Assembly: GCA_036796255.1 (NCBI GenBank)
Contig: DAIRDH010000003.1
Location: 29,418 to 93,417, forward strand
Source of the DNA: T3Sed10-241 sp036796255
GTDB lineage: Bacteria > Bacteroidota > Bacteroidia > Flavobacteriales_D > Cryomorphaceae
Direction: 5' to 3'
Length of the DNA stretch: 64,000 nt
Positions 44,101 to 53,231 of the stretch are shown one piece after another (positions within the stretch are counted from its first letter, which is position 1; each line of letters begins with the position of its first letter). Under the pieces are notes generated by a model. That model was not told where the DNA came from, searched no databases, and saw only the letters and a list, made by a program, of their open reading frames with translations. The position numbers and the translations under genes were made by a program.

Positions 44101-45242
44101 ATGGTGGGAGCACACAAATTGTAAGCGAGCCGGGCATTTATGGCGTTACCGTAGAATCTTGCGATATTCAAACAAGCTTAGAAATTGAAGTCGTACTGAG
44201 TCCATTCGCATTGGAGATCGCACTCGACGACGACACCCCGGTATGCGCAGGCGACAGCATTTTGGTGCTTGCCAACGATGATTTTTATTCGGATTACGAG
44301 TGGTTTGGAGCAATAGGTCAAGGCCCTCAAGCCTGGGCCCTCAACAANNNNNNNNNNNNNNNNNNNNNNNNNNNNNNNNNNNNNNNNNNNNNNNNNNNNN
44401 NNNNNNNNNNNNNNNNNNNNNNNNNNNNNNNNNNNNNNNNNNNNNNNCTCAGCTCCGCTTTTTGCACAGGCCCCATAGGTCAGGTAAGTATCTCTCCCAA
44501 GCCGAGGCCTCAGCAACCCATTCCTGCCACCGATGCCCCTGTATGCACGGGAACTTCATTTGCGCTAAGCGTGCTCAATGCAGAGCCAGACGCCACATAC
44601 TCTTGGACGCTCAACGGTAACCCCGTTGCCTTCGGTGCCGAAACAAGCTTTTTTGCCAGCAGTATGGAGCAGGAGGGTATTTACCAGGTGTCAGGTGAAA
44701 TTGCGGGTTGTCGCGGCGACAGCGCCGCGATTGAAATTGGACTCATTGAAACCCGATGGGTATCCTTGCCACCGGACACTGCGCTTTGCCTTGAGGATGT
44801 TTTAGCATTGAGTGCCGACACCATTTTTAGCGAATACCAATGGCAGGACGGCTCCACCGAGCCTACATTCACCCCTTCTGAGAGCGGTAGTTTTAGCCTG
44901 CTTGCCACTGATTTTAATGGGTGCAAGTCATCCGCAATCATTGATGTAGAGCTATCGAGTTGTATCATCATCATTCCCAATATTTTCACCCCCAATGGTG
45001 ATGGCTTTAATGACAGTTGGGTGCCCCGGGTAGACCAAACTTTGTATATCTGGATTCAAGTGTACAACCGCTGGGGCACGGTGGTTTTTGAATCGGAAGA
45101 GGCAGGCTCTTGGTGGAATGGCACACACTACCGCAGTGGGGCAATGTGTTCTAGTGGGGTGTATTTCTACATTATCAGGTTTATTCCCATCGATGGATTG
45201 CAGCGCACCTATACGGGAAATGTTACCCTGCTCAGGGATTGA
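41136..45242 (+). CDS. Large secreted protein: SBBP repeats, Ig-like repeats, type B T9SS domain (contains gap)
   Basis: About 1370 aa, with true length unknown because 100 N (44348-44447) lie inside. A signal peptide (to PGFAQ) is followed by six SBBP-type repeats with the pattern DxFVxKYxxxGxxxWA, and then several Ig/PKD-like domains starting with (I/V)CPGD/ET and an aromatic W-x-GP. The C-terminus has the gliding-motility-associated domain (IPNIFTPNGDGFNDSW, YNRWGTVVFES, GVYFYIIRF), which directs export by the type IX system as a type B substrate. Probably a cell-surface or released adhesin-like protein. No enzyme domain is visible. Frame on both sides of the gap agrees. Confidence 0.88.
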   Translation: MSSKPCASVYLILFLLSLATPGFAQPYWARTQTGANVDETLGVTGDNNGNTFATGYFSTTASISGNTLSSSGLTDIFVTRINTDGTTAWSVKAGGTQSDRGLGITTDPSGNVIVCGFFTGTASFGNGISLTANGASQDAFVAKYNSAGVAQWARAGGSSGNSDRANDVTTDNSGNVFITGQYTGEASFGAFNLSGTAASNDVFVVKYSPDGSELWAKSGNGPSLNRGLGITTDSNGAVYACGQFSNDITFDNTYNNTVLNALFVVKYSSSGTEEWMRYASGSAQSIAYDITSNGTNVYFTGDCGQNLTFVNAPTTPALTTPYDNAVFVAAFNPSGGYLWGSAKGSDSPVSGRGISHRNGELGIAGWYECTYDGLSEEYGESTFNSIGFRDVFVSRYNTAGVFQWARNFGSQTNEVASGIHILPDNLEVVSGTFTGDFIVPISDAQSGNGMTAMSVTIPGDSYCGDNNYTDFSYFEGVGSDDGFLLKAVNLNRQPYDYYRRFGTGCNLDIPELCIHLASQPLPPPGSCPDFLEGCIGYGIVANNYASYPNADPPLAYAFNVQWSTGNTGTQTSVNNPGTITATLTSVDGCYTQSQTVEVDVVPPPDKPLMSDNQGVNNMALNTQFVFICPGETVTLTGTAPFPGNWAGPSIPPGQSGNTSITVGITGNYSYTITDANGCTAFNTIQVVVEEIPDIPDPIMVFPVPGDSINICQGGSLVTFIEDQNTDGTLPAFQFDWEWSSDPEVEIFGNNPASVSVDASGWYTVSVSFTPVENPCVEDSTVYVLSDSIYINVNPNPELIFEFTPPPVSICPGDTVWAYFETNADLVSMDPSGDPAIIIGDSIAITQGGEFIVTASLQNEFLCGDGVIVPFSVSTQTTPGIESLDEDAVICPGETVNLFTTAEGNYNWQGPGGFAGDSASIFVDEPGLYFLILEFYPGCSLVSNTLQVAEYSTPFISGSNEVLCPGDTIELSVLTGSGSSIVWAPPLPPDGGSTQIVSEPGIYGVTVESCDIQTSLEIEVVLSPFALEIALDDDTPVCAGDSILVLANDDFYSDYEWFGAIGQGPQAWALNXXXXXXXXXXXXXXXXXXXXXXXXXXXXXXXXXXLSSAFCTGPIGQVSISPKPRPQQPIPATDAPVCTGTSFALSVLNAEPDATYSWTLNGNPVAFGAETSFFASSMEQEGIYQVSGEIAGCRGDSAAIEIGLIETRWVSLPPDTALCLEDVLALSADTIFSEYQWQDGSTEPTFTPSESGSFSLLATDFNGCKSSAIIDVELSSCIIIIPNIFTPNGDGFNDSWVPRVDQTLYIWIQVYNRWGTVVFESEEAGSWWNGTHYRSGAMCSSGVYFYIIRFIPIDGLQRTYTGNVTLLRD
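41355..42350 (+). repeat. Six SBBP-type repeats in the T9SS protein
   Basis: Repeat cores of the form D-x-F-V-x-(K/R)-(Y/I)-x-x-x-G-x-x-x-W appear near 41363, 41555, 41741, 41921, 42112 and 42308, a spacing of about 63 codons. Examples are DAFVAKYNSAGVAQWARA and DVFVVKYSPDGSELWAKS. They probably form beta-propeller blades. Confidence 0.8.
44348..44447. other. Scaffold gap (100 N)
   Basis: Exactly 100 N, a placeholder length used for joins of unknown size. It falls in the Ig-like repeat region of the large T9SS protein, a repeat-rich area where assemblies tend to break. Confidence 0.95.
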
Positions 45243-45321
45243 GATTCCTGGTGTAGAATTGCCTGTAATGAAAGCGGGTATATTGCCCTCCCTATGCAGT
45301 GTCCAAATACACCTCAATTGC

Positions 45322-45329
45322 TAACTTTG
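45322..45329 (+). promoter_or_regulatory. Candidate -7 element for fabG
   Basis: TAACTTTG matches TAnnTTTG and lies 33 nt before the fabG ATG, a normal leader length. No -33 TTG is found at the usual spacing. Confidence 0.45.
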
Positions 45330-45362
45330 TCCCGAGCTATTTAATAACCGTAATCCATTTCA

Positions 45363-46109
45363 ATGAAATTACTCGAAGGAAAAATCGCCCTCATCACTGG
45401 CGCTTCACGTGGCATTGGCAAGGCCATCGCCCAAACTTTTGCCGACCATGGCGCCACCGTATGCTTTAGCTACATGAGCTCTGACGACAAGGCGCGAGAG
45501 CTTGAACAAGAGCTTTCCGCAAATGGAGGTAAAGCCAAAGGCTTTAAGTCAAATGCTGGCGATTTTACAGCAGCACAGCAATTGGTAGATGATGTAGTGA
45601 AAGAATTTGGAACGGTGGATGTATTGGTCAACAATGCCGGCATCACCCGCGATACGCTGCTCATGCGCATGAGCGAAGAGCAGTGGGACGAAGTGATGGC
45701 GGTAAACCTCAAGTCGGTATTCAACCTTACCAAAGCGGTACTGCGCACCATGCTCAAAGCCCGCAATGGTTCCATCATCAACATGAGCTCAGTGGTAGGA
45801 GTGAAGGGCAATGCCGGTCAGGCCAATTACGCCGCTTCGAAAGCCGGAATTCTCGGATTTACCAAGTCAACCGCACTCGAGCTTGGCTCGCGCAATATAC
45901 GCTGCAATGCCATAGCACCCGGCTTCATAGAAACTGAAATGACCGCGGCCCTCGATGAAGCCACGGTTCAGGAATGGCGCAATTCGATTCCATTGAAGCG
46001 CGGAGGCACACCTGAAGATGTAGCCAACCTTTGCCTTTTCCTGGCAAGTGATATGAGCGCCTACATCACCGGACAAACCATCAATGTGGACGGAGGCATG
46101 CTCACCTGA
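45363..46109 (+). CDS. fabG: 3-oxoacyl-ACP reductase
   Basis: NADPH-dependent reductase of fatty acid elongation, 248 aa, classic SDR. Motifs: cofactor loop TGASRGIGKAIA, NNAG at about residue 87 (LVNNAGITRDTLLMRM), catalytic Ser in IINMSSVVG, YxxxK in NYAASKAG, and the C-terminal YITGQTINVDGGM. The close match to the FabG pattern supports the fatty-acid role over other SDRs. The next gene starts 2 nt later with a TTG codon. Confidence 0.93.
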   Translation: MKLLEGKIALITGASRGIGKAIAQTFADHGATVCFSYMSSDDKARELEQELSANGGKAKGFKSNAGDFTAAQQLVDDVVKEFGTVDVLVNNAGITRDTLLMRMSEEQWDEVMAVNLKSVFNLTKAVLRTMLKARNGSIINMSSVVGVKGNAGQANYAASKAGILGFTKSTALELGSRNIRCNAIAPGFIETEMTAALDEATVQEWRNSIPLKRGGTPEDVANLCLFLASDMSAYITGQTINVDGGMLT

Positions 46110-46111
46110 TT

Positions 46112-48196
46112 TTGAACAACTTCGTATTTTCATATCCCACATGGTTTCTCTTGTTGTGCATCCTTACCGGTGCGCTGTATGCGGCCTTGCTCTATTTTCG
46201 CGAAAGCAGGTTTAAGGAACAGCCCCTGCTGCACAGGAGTCTCACCGCACTGCGCTTTGTGGTGGTGACTATTCTTGCCATGCTGCTGCTTGAGCCCATG
46301 TTGCGCTACTTCGACAAAGAGATAGAGCCACCCATTGTTGTGATCGCTGCTGACAATTCCCAGTCCATGGTAATGGGCAAGGATTCGCTAAAGCTTCGCG
46401 ACTCATTGAGCCAAATGCTCGAATCGCTTGAGGGATCTTTTGGCAGCGATTACGAAGTGGCTACTTACAGCTTTGGCCAAAATGTGAAGGAAGGCCTTGC
46501 GCTCGACTTTTCTGATCCGCTTACCGACATCTCTATGTTACTAAGTGAGGTACAAAATCGCTACGCAAACCGCAATATAGGCGCAGTGGTGCTGGCCACA
46601 GACGGAATTAACAACCGCGGAGCCAATCCGCGCTACACCCTTCGAGCAAGTAATTTCAAAGTGCTGCCGCTGGCTCTCGGCGACACCATGGTACAGCGCG
46701 ATGCCCTGATAGCCGAAGTGGCCGCCAACCGTATCGCTTATCTGGACAACAAGTTTCCTATTGAAGTGATGCTCGAGGCACGCAAGCTGAATGGCCGCGT
46801 GTTGAATTTCAGCGTTGTGCACAAAGGAAAAACCATTCACAGCGAAAGCATAGAAGTAGCAGACGAGGCTTTCCGAAAGCCCATTCGGCTGCTGCTCGAT
46901 GCCACTGAGCCCGGAACCCAGCGCTACACTTTGCGCATTGCTGCGCAAGAAGGCGAACTTACCCTTGCCAACAATGTCCGTGAAGTATTTGTGGACGTGA
47001 TCGACAGCCGGCAAAAGATTTTGATTCTGGCTGCATCACCACATCCTGATATTGCTGCCCTCCGCAATGCCATCACCAGCAACGAGAATTACCAGGCTGA
47101 AGTCCAGTTGATAGGTGATTTCAGCGCTTCGCTCGATGCGTATGACCTTGTGGTGCTGCACCAAATTCCTGTGGTGCATCCACGCAGTGAGGAGTTGCGA
47201 CTTGCTTTGCTCAAGAGTGATAAGCCGATTTTCGCGATTTTGGGAACCCAGTCAGTGTTGAACACACTACCGCAATATGGCTTAGGCCTCGACATAGGCG
47301 GCTGGCGCGGCAGCTACCACGACGTGGGCGCCACCGTAGCCGACGGTTTCAGCAGCTTTAAGCTCGATGCGGAGCTCAACGCATTTATGCGCGATGCACC
47401 GCCATTGAAGGTGGCGTTTGGAAATTGGCGCAAAGCCAACTCAACCGATGTACTGCTCTACCAGCGGGTAGGTTCTATCCGCACCGACGATCCTCTGCTG
47501 GTTCTCAACAAAACTTCCGACCGCAAGGTAGCCGTAATGCTCGGTGAGGGCCTGTGGCGCTGGAGATTATATGATTACGCCACTACCCAAGGCCACAAGC
47601 GCTTTGATACCTTCATCGGCAGCCTTGTGCAATTCCTCGCACTGAAAACCGACAAGCGGCTCTTCAGAATCAACCACGACCTCAGCTTTATGGAAAATGA
47701 GCGCATCGTATTTGGTGCCGAGTTATACAATGATGCCTATGAACCAGTGAACGACAGCGAAGTCAACATCCTCTTCACCGATGAGGAAGGCCGCGAATAT
47801 CCCTTTGTGTTCAGCCGCACCACCAATGCGTATCGCCTTGATGCCGGAAGCCTGCCCGTAGGTAATTACAACTACACAGCCAGCACCAGCAGGGGAGGAG
47901 CGCGACTCTCGGAAAGTGGTCAAATCGCGGTTAAGCCATTTGCACTTGAAGGTGCCAGCCTTACGGCAAATCACAACCTGCTTTATGCCATGGCTGAAGC
48001 CTCGAGCGGAAAAGTATTCTACCCATCTGAAAGTGGTGAAATCAAAAAATATCTCGACCAAACGGCGCAGCTCAAGCCTGTGAGCTATACTACTGAAGTA
48101 TTCGACAGCATCCTTAACCTGAAGTGGCTTTTCGCTTTGATCCTTGTGCTGCTGAGCACTGAGTGGTTTATGCGCAAGCGATCGGGCAACTATTAG
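46112..48196 (+). CDS. VWA-like membrane protein (BatA-type region), TTG start
   Basis: A 694-aa membrane protein. Two N-terminal helices (YPTWFLLLCILTGALYAALL and about 45-62) precede a von Willebrand A-like domain (VVIAADNSQSMVMGKDS, with the MIDAS DxSxS reduced to DNSQS) and a long periplasmic region. A last helix near the C-terminus (KWLFALILVLLSTEW) ends in a short basic tail. The start must be TTG at 46112, because the first ATG would remove the first helix. It is close-packed with fabG and followed by a terminator. Function unknown. Confidence 0.8.
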   Translation: MNNFVFSYPTWFLLLCILTGALYAALLYFRESRFKEQPLLHRSLTALRFVVVTILAMLLLEPMLRYFDKEIEPPIVVIAADNSQSMVMGKDSLKLRDSLSQMLESLEGSFGSDYEVATYSFGQNVKEGLALDFSDPLTDISMLLSEVQNRYANRNIGAVVLATDGINNRGANPRYTLRASNFKVLPLALGDTMVQRDALIAEVAANRIAYLDNKFPIEVMLEARKLNGRVLNFSVVHKGKTIHSESIEVADEAFRKPIRLLLDATEPGTQRYTLRIAAQEGELTLANNVREVFVDVIDSRQKILILAASPHPDIAALRNAITSNENYQAEVQLIGDFSASLDAYDLVVLHQIPVVHPRSEELRLALLKSDKPIFAILGTQSVLNTLPQYGLGLDIGGWRGSYHDVGATVADGFSSFKLDAELNAFMRDAPPLKVAFGNWRKANSTDVLLYQRVGSIRTDDPLLVLNKTSDRKVAVMLGEGLWRWRLYDYATTQGHKRFDTFIGSLVQFLALKTDKRLFRINHDLSFMENERIVFGAELYNDAYEPVNDSEVNILFTDEEGREYPFVFSRTTNAYRLDAGSLPVGNYNYTASTSRGGARLSESGQIAVKPFALEGASLTANHNLLYAMAEASSGKVFYPSESGEIKKYLDQTAQLKPVSYTTEVFDSILNLKWLFALILVLLSTEWFMRKRSGNY

Positions 48197-48204
48197 ATTA
48201 CCAT

Positions 48205-48229
48205 CAAGCCTTACCAGAGGCTTGTTTTT
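48205..48229 (+). terminator. Rho-independent terminator after the VWA-like gene
   Basis: CAAGCCT (48205-48211) and AGGCTTG (48218-48224) pair perfectly across a 6-nt loop and are followed by TTTTT. It lies 9 nt past the stop codon at 48196. Confidence 0.8.
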
Positions 48230-48312
48230 GATCTCTTGATGCTTTCCAGCATTGAAATTATTGGCATCATCAGGTGCATTGATTTATTTCTCGCTGAGTC
48301 GATTATAAAATG

Positions 48313-48320
48313 TACCTTTG
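48313..48320 (+). promoter_or_regulatory. Candidate -7 element for the DEAD-box gene
   Basis: TACCTTTG is a full match to TAnnTTTG. Transcription would begin near 48327, leaving a leader of about 97 nt before the ATG at 48424. No good -33 TTG is visible. Confidence 0.45.
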
Positions 48321-48380
48321 CGGCGCCGTTCAGCCTGACTTATGCCTACCCGAACCGCTATATTATTTCACATTACACTC

Positions 48381-48411
48381 GTTTTTGCCGTAAAGGCATC
48401 ACGGCAAAAAC
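48381..48411 (+). promoter_or_regulatory. Perfect 11-bp hairpin in the leader of the DEAD-box gene
   Basis: GTTTTTGCCGT (48381-48391) and ACGGCAAAAAC (48401-48411) are exact reverse complements across a 9-nt loop (AAAGGCATC). The hairpin ends 12 nt before the ATG, where a ribosome must land. There is no U-tract behind it, so it is not a simple terminator. Structural control of translation, for example cold-dependent or autoregulatory, is inferred. Confidence 0.65.
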
Positions 48412-48423
48412 CCCACAACTTTT

Positions 48424-50009
48424 ATGATTAGTTTTCAAGAAGCAGGCCTCAGGCCTGAACTGCTCGAGGCCATAGCCAAGCTAGGTTTCGAAAATCCAAC
48501 TCCCATTCAGGAACGCACGCTCGAATTGCTGCAAAAGCCTTCGACCGACATGATTGCCCTTGCCCAAACGGGTACTGGTAAAACTGCTGCATTCGGCCTT
48601 CCATTGCTGCAGCGCATCGAAGTAGACAATCCCAACGTACAGGCGCTCATTTTGTGCCCTACGCGTGAACTTTGCCTGCAAATAGTAAGTGACATCAACG
48701 ACTTCAGCCGCTTTATGGGTGGAGTCAAAATTACAGCCATTTACGGTGGAGCATCCATTGACACACAAATTCGCGCCCTCCGCAAAGGCACGCAAATCGT
48801 GGTGGGAACCCCCGGCCGCGTCATTGATATGCTTTCGCGAAATGAACTTCGCATACAGAACATCAGCTGGTTCGTACTCGATGAAGCCGATGAAATGCTC
48901 AACATGGGCTTCAAGGACGACCTCGAATCGATCTTTGAGCAAACGCCTGCAGAAAAAAGCACCTGGCTCTTTTCTGCCACCATGCCATCACGCGTGGAAA
49001 ACATCGCGGGTCGCTACATGAAGGACCCTGTGAAAATAAGTATGGGCAAGCGCAATGAAGGCGCTTCCAACATTCAGCACGTGTACTACATGGTCCAGGC
49101 GCGCGACCGTTTTGAAGCACTGAGCCGTATCGTGGCTGGTCACGAAGACATGTACGGCGTCGTTTTTTGCCGTACCCGCACCGAGACCACCGATATTGCT
49201 GAGAAGCTTTCGCGAAAAGGATATAGCGCGCAGGCCATCAACGGCGACCTTTCGCAACAACAGCGCGACAAGGTAATGGGCGCTTTCCGAAAAGGGCATG
49301 TGCGCTTGCTCGTGGCCACCGATGTGGCTGCCCGCGGACTCGACGTAGATGAGCTCACCCACGTGGTGAACTTTAACCTTCCCGACGATCCGGAAGTGTA
49401 CGTGCACAGAAGCGGTCGTACAGGCCGTGCCGGCAAAAGTGGAATTTGCGTGAGCATCATACACACCCGCGAGCAAAACCGCATCCGCGATCTGGAGCGC
49501 ATGACGGGCAAGCAATTCGAGCACCTTCAGGTTCCACTGTTGCACGAGATCACCAAGTTTAATGTGCTCAACATGGCCGATAAACTCTTGGCTGGTACTG
49601 GCAACATTAAGAAAATGGGAGATATCCCAGCCGCTGTCTTTATGAAATTCGAAGAGCGCAGCCGTGAAGAAATCATTGAACTTTGGACCAAATGGGCTTT
49701 CGCACAGCAGGCAAGTCAGGAGGCAGGCATGCCCGATGATATTAATGCGACTAAAAACTCCCGCAATAGCGCCGGCCGCGAACCGCGCGCTTACGAATCG
49801 CGCAGCGACCGCAGCGAATCGCGCGGCGAACGAAGCGAGAGGCCATCGAGAGGTGCTGATCGCGGTGCAGACAGAGGAGACCGAGGCGGCGACCGTGGAG
49901 GCTTTGAAAGAGGGCCGAAGCGCGAGCGCACCGGACGCGATACACCTGGGGAATTTACGGAAGTGGAGCTCAACATAGGCCGCGAGCAATACATCAAGCC
50001 CAATAAGAT
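48424..50009 (+). CDS. DEAD-box RNA helicase (3' end lost in gap)
   Basis: 528 codons of a DEAD-box ATP-dependent RNA helicase before the gap at 50010. All core motifs are present: Q motif (NPTPIQERT), motif I (AQTGTGKTAA), Ia (PTRELCLQ), DEAD (VLDEADEML), SAT (FSATMP), motif V (VATDVAARGLDVD) and motif VI (HRSGRTGRAG). A basic, Arg/Gly/Asp/Glu-rich linker follows (RGADRGADRGDRGGD). The last visible part, FTEVELNIGREQYIKPNK, begins a DbpA/CsdA-type RNA-binding domain cut by the gap. Likely roles are ribosome assembly or cold adaptation, as for DeaD/CsdA. Confidence 0.93.
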
Positions 50010-50109
50010 NNNNNNNNNNNNNNNNNNNNNNNNNNNNNNNNNNNNNNNNNNNNNNNNNNNNNNNNNNNNNNNNNNNNNNNNNNNNNNNNNNNNNNNNNNN
50101 NNNNNNNNN
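50010..50109. other. Scaffold gap (100 N)
   Basis: Exactly 100 N. It removes the 3' end of the DEAD-box gene on one side and the 3' end of the convergent DinB-like gene on the other. Both genes need more coding sequence than 100 bases, so the real gap is longer. Confidence 0.95.
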
Positions 50110-50594
50110 GCCATTGCCCTGTGGTGGGTGAGGTGGTCGAGCAGAATTTGAAAAAAATGCCAGGTGGGAAAGGTGCCTGAGAAGAATTCTACATCGTCGT
50201 TCCATTTCGCTCCTTCCATGTTTACAAGCACTGCACGCACTTCTTGGTGAGCCCGTTTGAGCTGTTCGAGTACGCTCTCTTTGTCGAGTACATCATTGCT
50301 GTAGCGACTGTCAATGTCGTCTGAAAGCTGCTTGAGATGGTAGTTTTCAGTGTGCCTTACGACGGTTTTAACCCCATGCTGTATTTGCTTGCCAAAGCTG
50401 AACACTTCCTCATTGGGCTTAAAGCCGTAAAGAGAGTCGGGCATGGCTTGTGCAATGGCTTCGGTATATTCAAAAGCCCTGTCGAAGCGGTCCAGAAAAA
50501 CCTGTGGTACGCCGTTCGGCTGTGCATCGGCCTTTGGAAATAAGGCCATATTCAGAAAGCAGAGCATCATGGGCACTTGAATTTTAAATTTCAT
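50110..50594 (-). CDS. Exported DinB-family protein (3' end lost in gap)
   Basis: 161 codons remain. A signal peptide (MKFKIQVPMMLCFLNMALF to KADAQ) precedes a DinB-like four-helix domain with VPQVFLDRFDRAFEY, QHGVKTVVRHTENYHLK and, just before the gap, ILLDHLTHHRAM, whose histidines are the usual metal ligands. DinB/YfiT proteins are metal-dependent, often thiol-linked enzymes; this one is predicted periplasmic. Its ATG overlaps the stop of the mechanosensitive channel gene (ATGA). Confidence 0.82.
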
Positions 50595-53122
50595 TGGCGA
50601 TTGTCTTTAGGATCGTTCGATTTTGTTGTGGGCGAGGTATTAGACTCTTGGCTTTCTTTTGATGACAAGGCGCTCAATTCATCATTAATTTGTTGCCTGC
50701 TTTTCACCTCTTCCCGGATTAAGCCAGTCGCCGATTTGATGTGCAGATCCCTTTGAGGGAAAGGTATTTCTATGCCATGAATTTGGAATTGCTTGGAAAT
50801 TCCGCGCATCACCTGATCGCGAAGGATGAGCCAGGTATCAAAGTCGCGCACCCAAAACAAGACGCGAAACTCGATGCTTCGCTCGTTGAGAGATTGAAGC
50901 AATACCTGACGTGGTGGGTGGTCGATGATACCTTCGAGCTTCAACGCTAAGTTGATAAGCTGTGTCACTTGCTCAATATCCGATTTGTGACTTACGCCGA
51001 TAAAAAGTTCAATACGACGCGTTTTGTCGCTCAGCGTCCAGTTGATTAACGCTTGTGAAAGGAGATCGCCATTGGGAATGATAACCTCAGCGCCATTCCA
51101 GTCCTTTATTTTGCTGGCGCGGATTCCTATTTCCTGTACCACGCCCTCGATGGTGCCAATCTGCACACTGTCGCCTATTTGAACAGGCCGTTCAAAGGCC
51201 AGAATCACTCCTGAAACCAGGTTGTTTACAACTGTTTGCAAGCCAAATCCGATACCTACGGAAAGTGCACCAAGCACAATGGCAAGCTTATCGAGTTCAA
51301 CACCTGAGAGGCCTACGGCAATGATGAAGCCTGTAATGATGATGGCCAGCCTGATGAGCAAAGTTCGTGACCCGAGACGCTTGTCCCTGCTCTTATTCTG
51401 CTTGTCCTTTATGGATGCGAAATACGCCACGTTATTGGCCAGGACATAGGACAGATAAATCACAAGGAAGAAAACGACGATGCTTCCGAACGAGAAAGTC
51501 GCATTGTAAAGCTTTCGCTCCTCACTGAGAAACTGGCTAACATGATCTACTATCCAATCGAATGCGGAAAGATTGTCAAGGAAGAAAAAGGCCCAAATGA
51601 AAATGGCGACAAAAGAAAAGAACCGTAAGATGCGCTTCTGAATACCGTCAAAGTCAAGATAAGACACGTATTCGTTGTGGTTTTTTCGGCTTACTTCGAA
51701 TTGCAGGTAAATAAATTCCTTCACCGCGATGACGAATACGATAAGGCCTAAGCCATGCATTAGGCTCATTGTTGCGGTGACTCCGAGTATTTTTCCAAGG
51801 CTGAAGCGCCCAAGCATATTGGCCACAAGGGCGACCACCTCCACCACAATATACAATCCGGCAATGGTCAGCACGTAATTTGGCAATTTTGCCCTGTTGA
51901 TCATTTTGAGCCTTATGATTCTGTAAGCCAGCGCAATTCCAAGAACTCCAAGTGCAAAGAGGTACCAGCGTTCCTGTGCAGCATTTTCCCAAAACAGATT
52001 GCTCACCGTAGCAAGTAGAAACAAGACGTAAAAGGCCAACCAGCTGAAAAAGACAGCAGAATTGATGCGGGAATGCTGAAGAAATCCGGCAATACTGACC
52101 ACCAAAATCATCAGGGTGCTGGTAAAGATGACCGGCCTGTTGGGATAAAACAATGGTGCAATGGCCAGTATAATGAGTAGTGTAGAGAGGAGTGGGTAGC
52201 GGGTTACAAAGTCGGCACGGCCCAAAATCAGCTTTGCAAATTCTTTGTTTCCTTCGATATGTCTAAGGTTTCGCTTGATGCGGTAGTATAAAAATCCCCA
52301 AAGCAGCAGCAGTAATGTGCCTATTCCAAGGTGTCCGGCGGTATACCGGAAGAAAATGATTTGATTGAGCTTGAACGAGTCTTTTAATACATTAATCAAT
52401 CGTGGAGAATTGGCGTCTGACTGACTTTCCCAGATGTAATTAATTTCTTTTTTAGCAAGTGCCCTTTCAAGGTTGCGTTTTTGAATCTGGAGCTGGTCAT
52501 TGATATACACCAGCCTGTTGGTCACATTGGCCACCCGCGACTGCAAGGCAGCTACTTCGAGCCTTTGCGCTGTCAGCGATTGATTGGTTTGCTCCAATCC
52601 CTTTTGCAGCTCTGCATGCGCAGAGGTATAGGAGGGAAGCGAAGCTCCGTCGCTCCTGGCATAGCGCATCAGGTCGTCGTTGAGAATGGAATCAATATGG
52701 ATTCTTGAGTCGGCCAGCACCACCGCCCGCTGGGTGATGGTTCTCTCACTTCGGTTGAGTTGGGTACGCATGCTGTTAAGCAGATTCTCCAGGGCATTGA
52801 GGTAACGGAGGTTTACGTTGTCATTTGTTTTTTCCAGCCTGTTTTCAACCACCTGTACAATTCTTTCTGCCCCTGGCAGCACCAGCATGACATCAGCGGT
52901 ATCGAGCTCGCGTCGTAAAATGCGGTTGATTTCCGTCAGTTTGAGGTTGTAGCGCTGCATTTTGCGAATGCCTTCCTCCAGCGTTGGCTCAGCTGGAATA
53001 TCGCTGCCGGCCACTCCATCGGATTGAGGCCTGTCATTTTGAGCAAATAGCTGTCCATGCGATTGGCAATGAATCAACAGCAGGAAAACTGCAAGCGCAG
53101 CACAGCGAATAATAGGAACCAT
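50591..53122 (-). CDS. Large mechanosensitive channel (MscS/MscK-like)
   Basis: An 843-aa MscS-superfamily channel. A signal peptide is followed by a periplasmic coiled-coil-rich region (about 40-240), around ten membrane helices, and the MscS core: pore helix region IVLGALSVGIGFGLQTVVNN, then LVSGVILAFERPVQIGDSVQ and the beta domain IGIRASKIKDWNGAEVIIPNG. The C-terminal alpha/beta domain and a Ser/Lys-rich tail are cytoplasmic. It opens on membrane tension to release solutes. It is followed by the DinB-like gene with a 4-nt overlap. Confidence 0.93.
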   Translation of the reverse strand: MVPIIRCAALAVFLLLIHCQSHGQLFAQNDRPQSDGVAGSDIPAEPTLEEGIRKMQRYNLKLTEINRILRRELDTADVMLVLPGAERIVQVVENRLEKTNDNVNLRYLNALENLLNSMRTQLNRSERTITQRAVVLADSRIHIDSILNDDLMRYARSDGASLPSYTSAHAELQKGLEQTNQSLTAQRLEVAALQSRVANVTNRLVYINDQLQIQKRNLERALAKKEINYIWESQSDANSPRLINVLKDSFKLNQIIFFRYTAGHLGIGTLLLLLWGFLYYRIKRNLRHIEGNKEFAKLILGRADFVTRYPLLSTLLIILAIAPLFYPNRPVIFTSTLMILVVSIAGFLQHSRINSAVFFSWLAFYVLFLLATVSNLFWENAAQERWYLFALGVLGIALAYRIIRLKMINRAKLPNYVLTIAGLYIVVEVVALVANMLGRFSLGKILGVTATMSLMHGLGLIVFVIAVKEFIYLQFEVSRKNHNEYVSYLDFDGIQKRILRFFSFVAIFIWAFFFLDNLSAFDWIVDHVSQFLSEERKLYNATFSFGSIVVFFLVIYLSYVLANNVAYFASIKDKQNKSRDKRLGSRTLLIRLAIIITGFIIAVGLSGVELDKLAIVLGALSVGIGFGLQTVVNNLVSGVILAFERPVQIGDSVQIGTIEGVVQEIGIRASKIKDWNGAEVIIPNGDLLSQALINWTLSDKTRRIELFIGVSHKSDIEQVTQLINLALKLEGIIDHPPRQVLLQSLNERSIEFRVLFWVRDFDTWLILRDQVMRGISKQFQIHGIEIPFPQRDLHIKSATGLIREEVKSRQQINDELSALSSKESQESNTSPTTKSNDPKDNRQ

Positions 53123-53231
53123 CTAACGCAATTTTCCCGAAATGTAAACAGAAATGTGAGCTTCACACTGATTGCGAAGCTTCAATTCACAAATTACGGT
53201 TGATCAATCGGTCATTCAAGCCCAAATCACT

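Noticed and set aside
48988..50205. A 405-codon minus-strand frame across the second gap
   Set aside because: Antisense to the DEAD-box gene and extended artificially through the N run.
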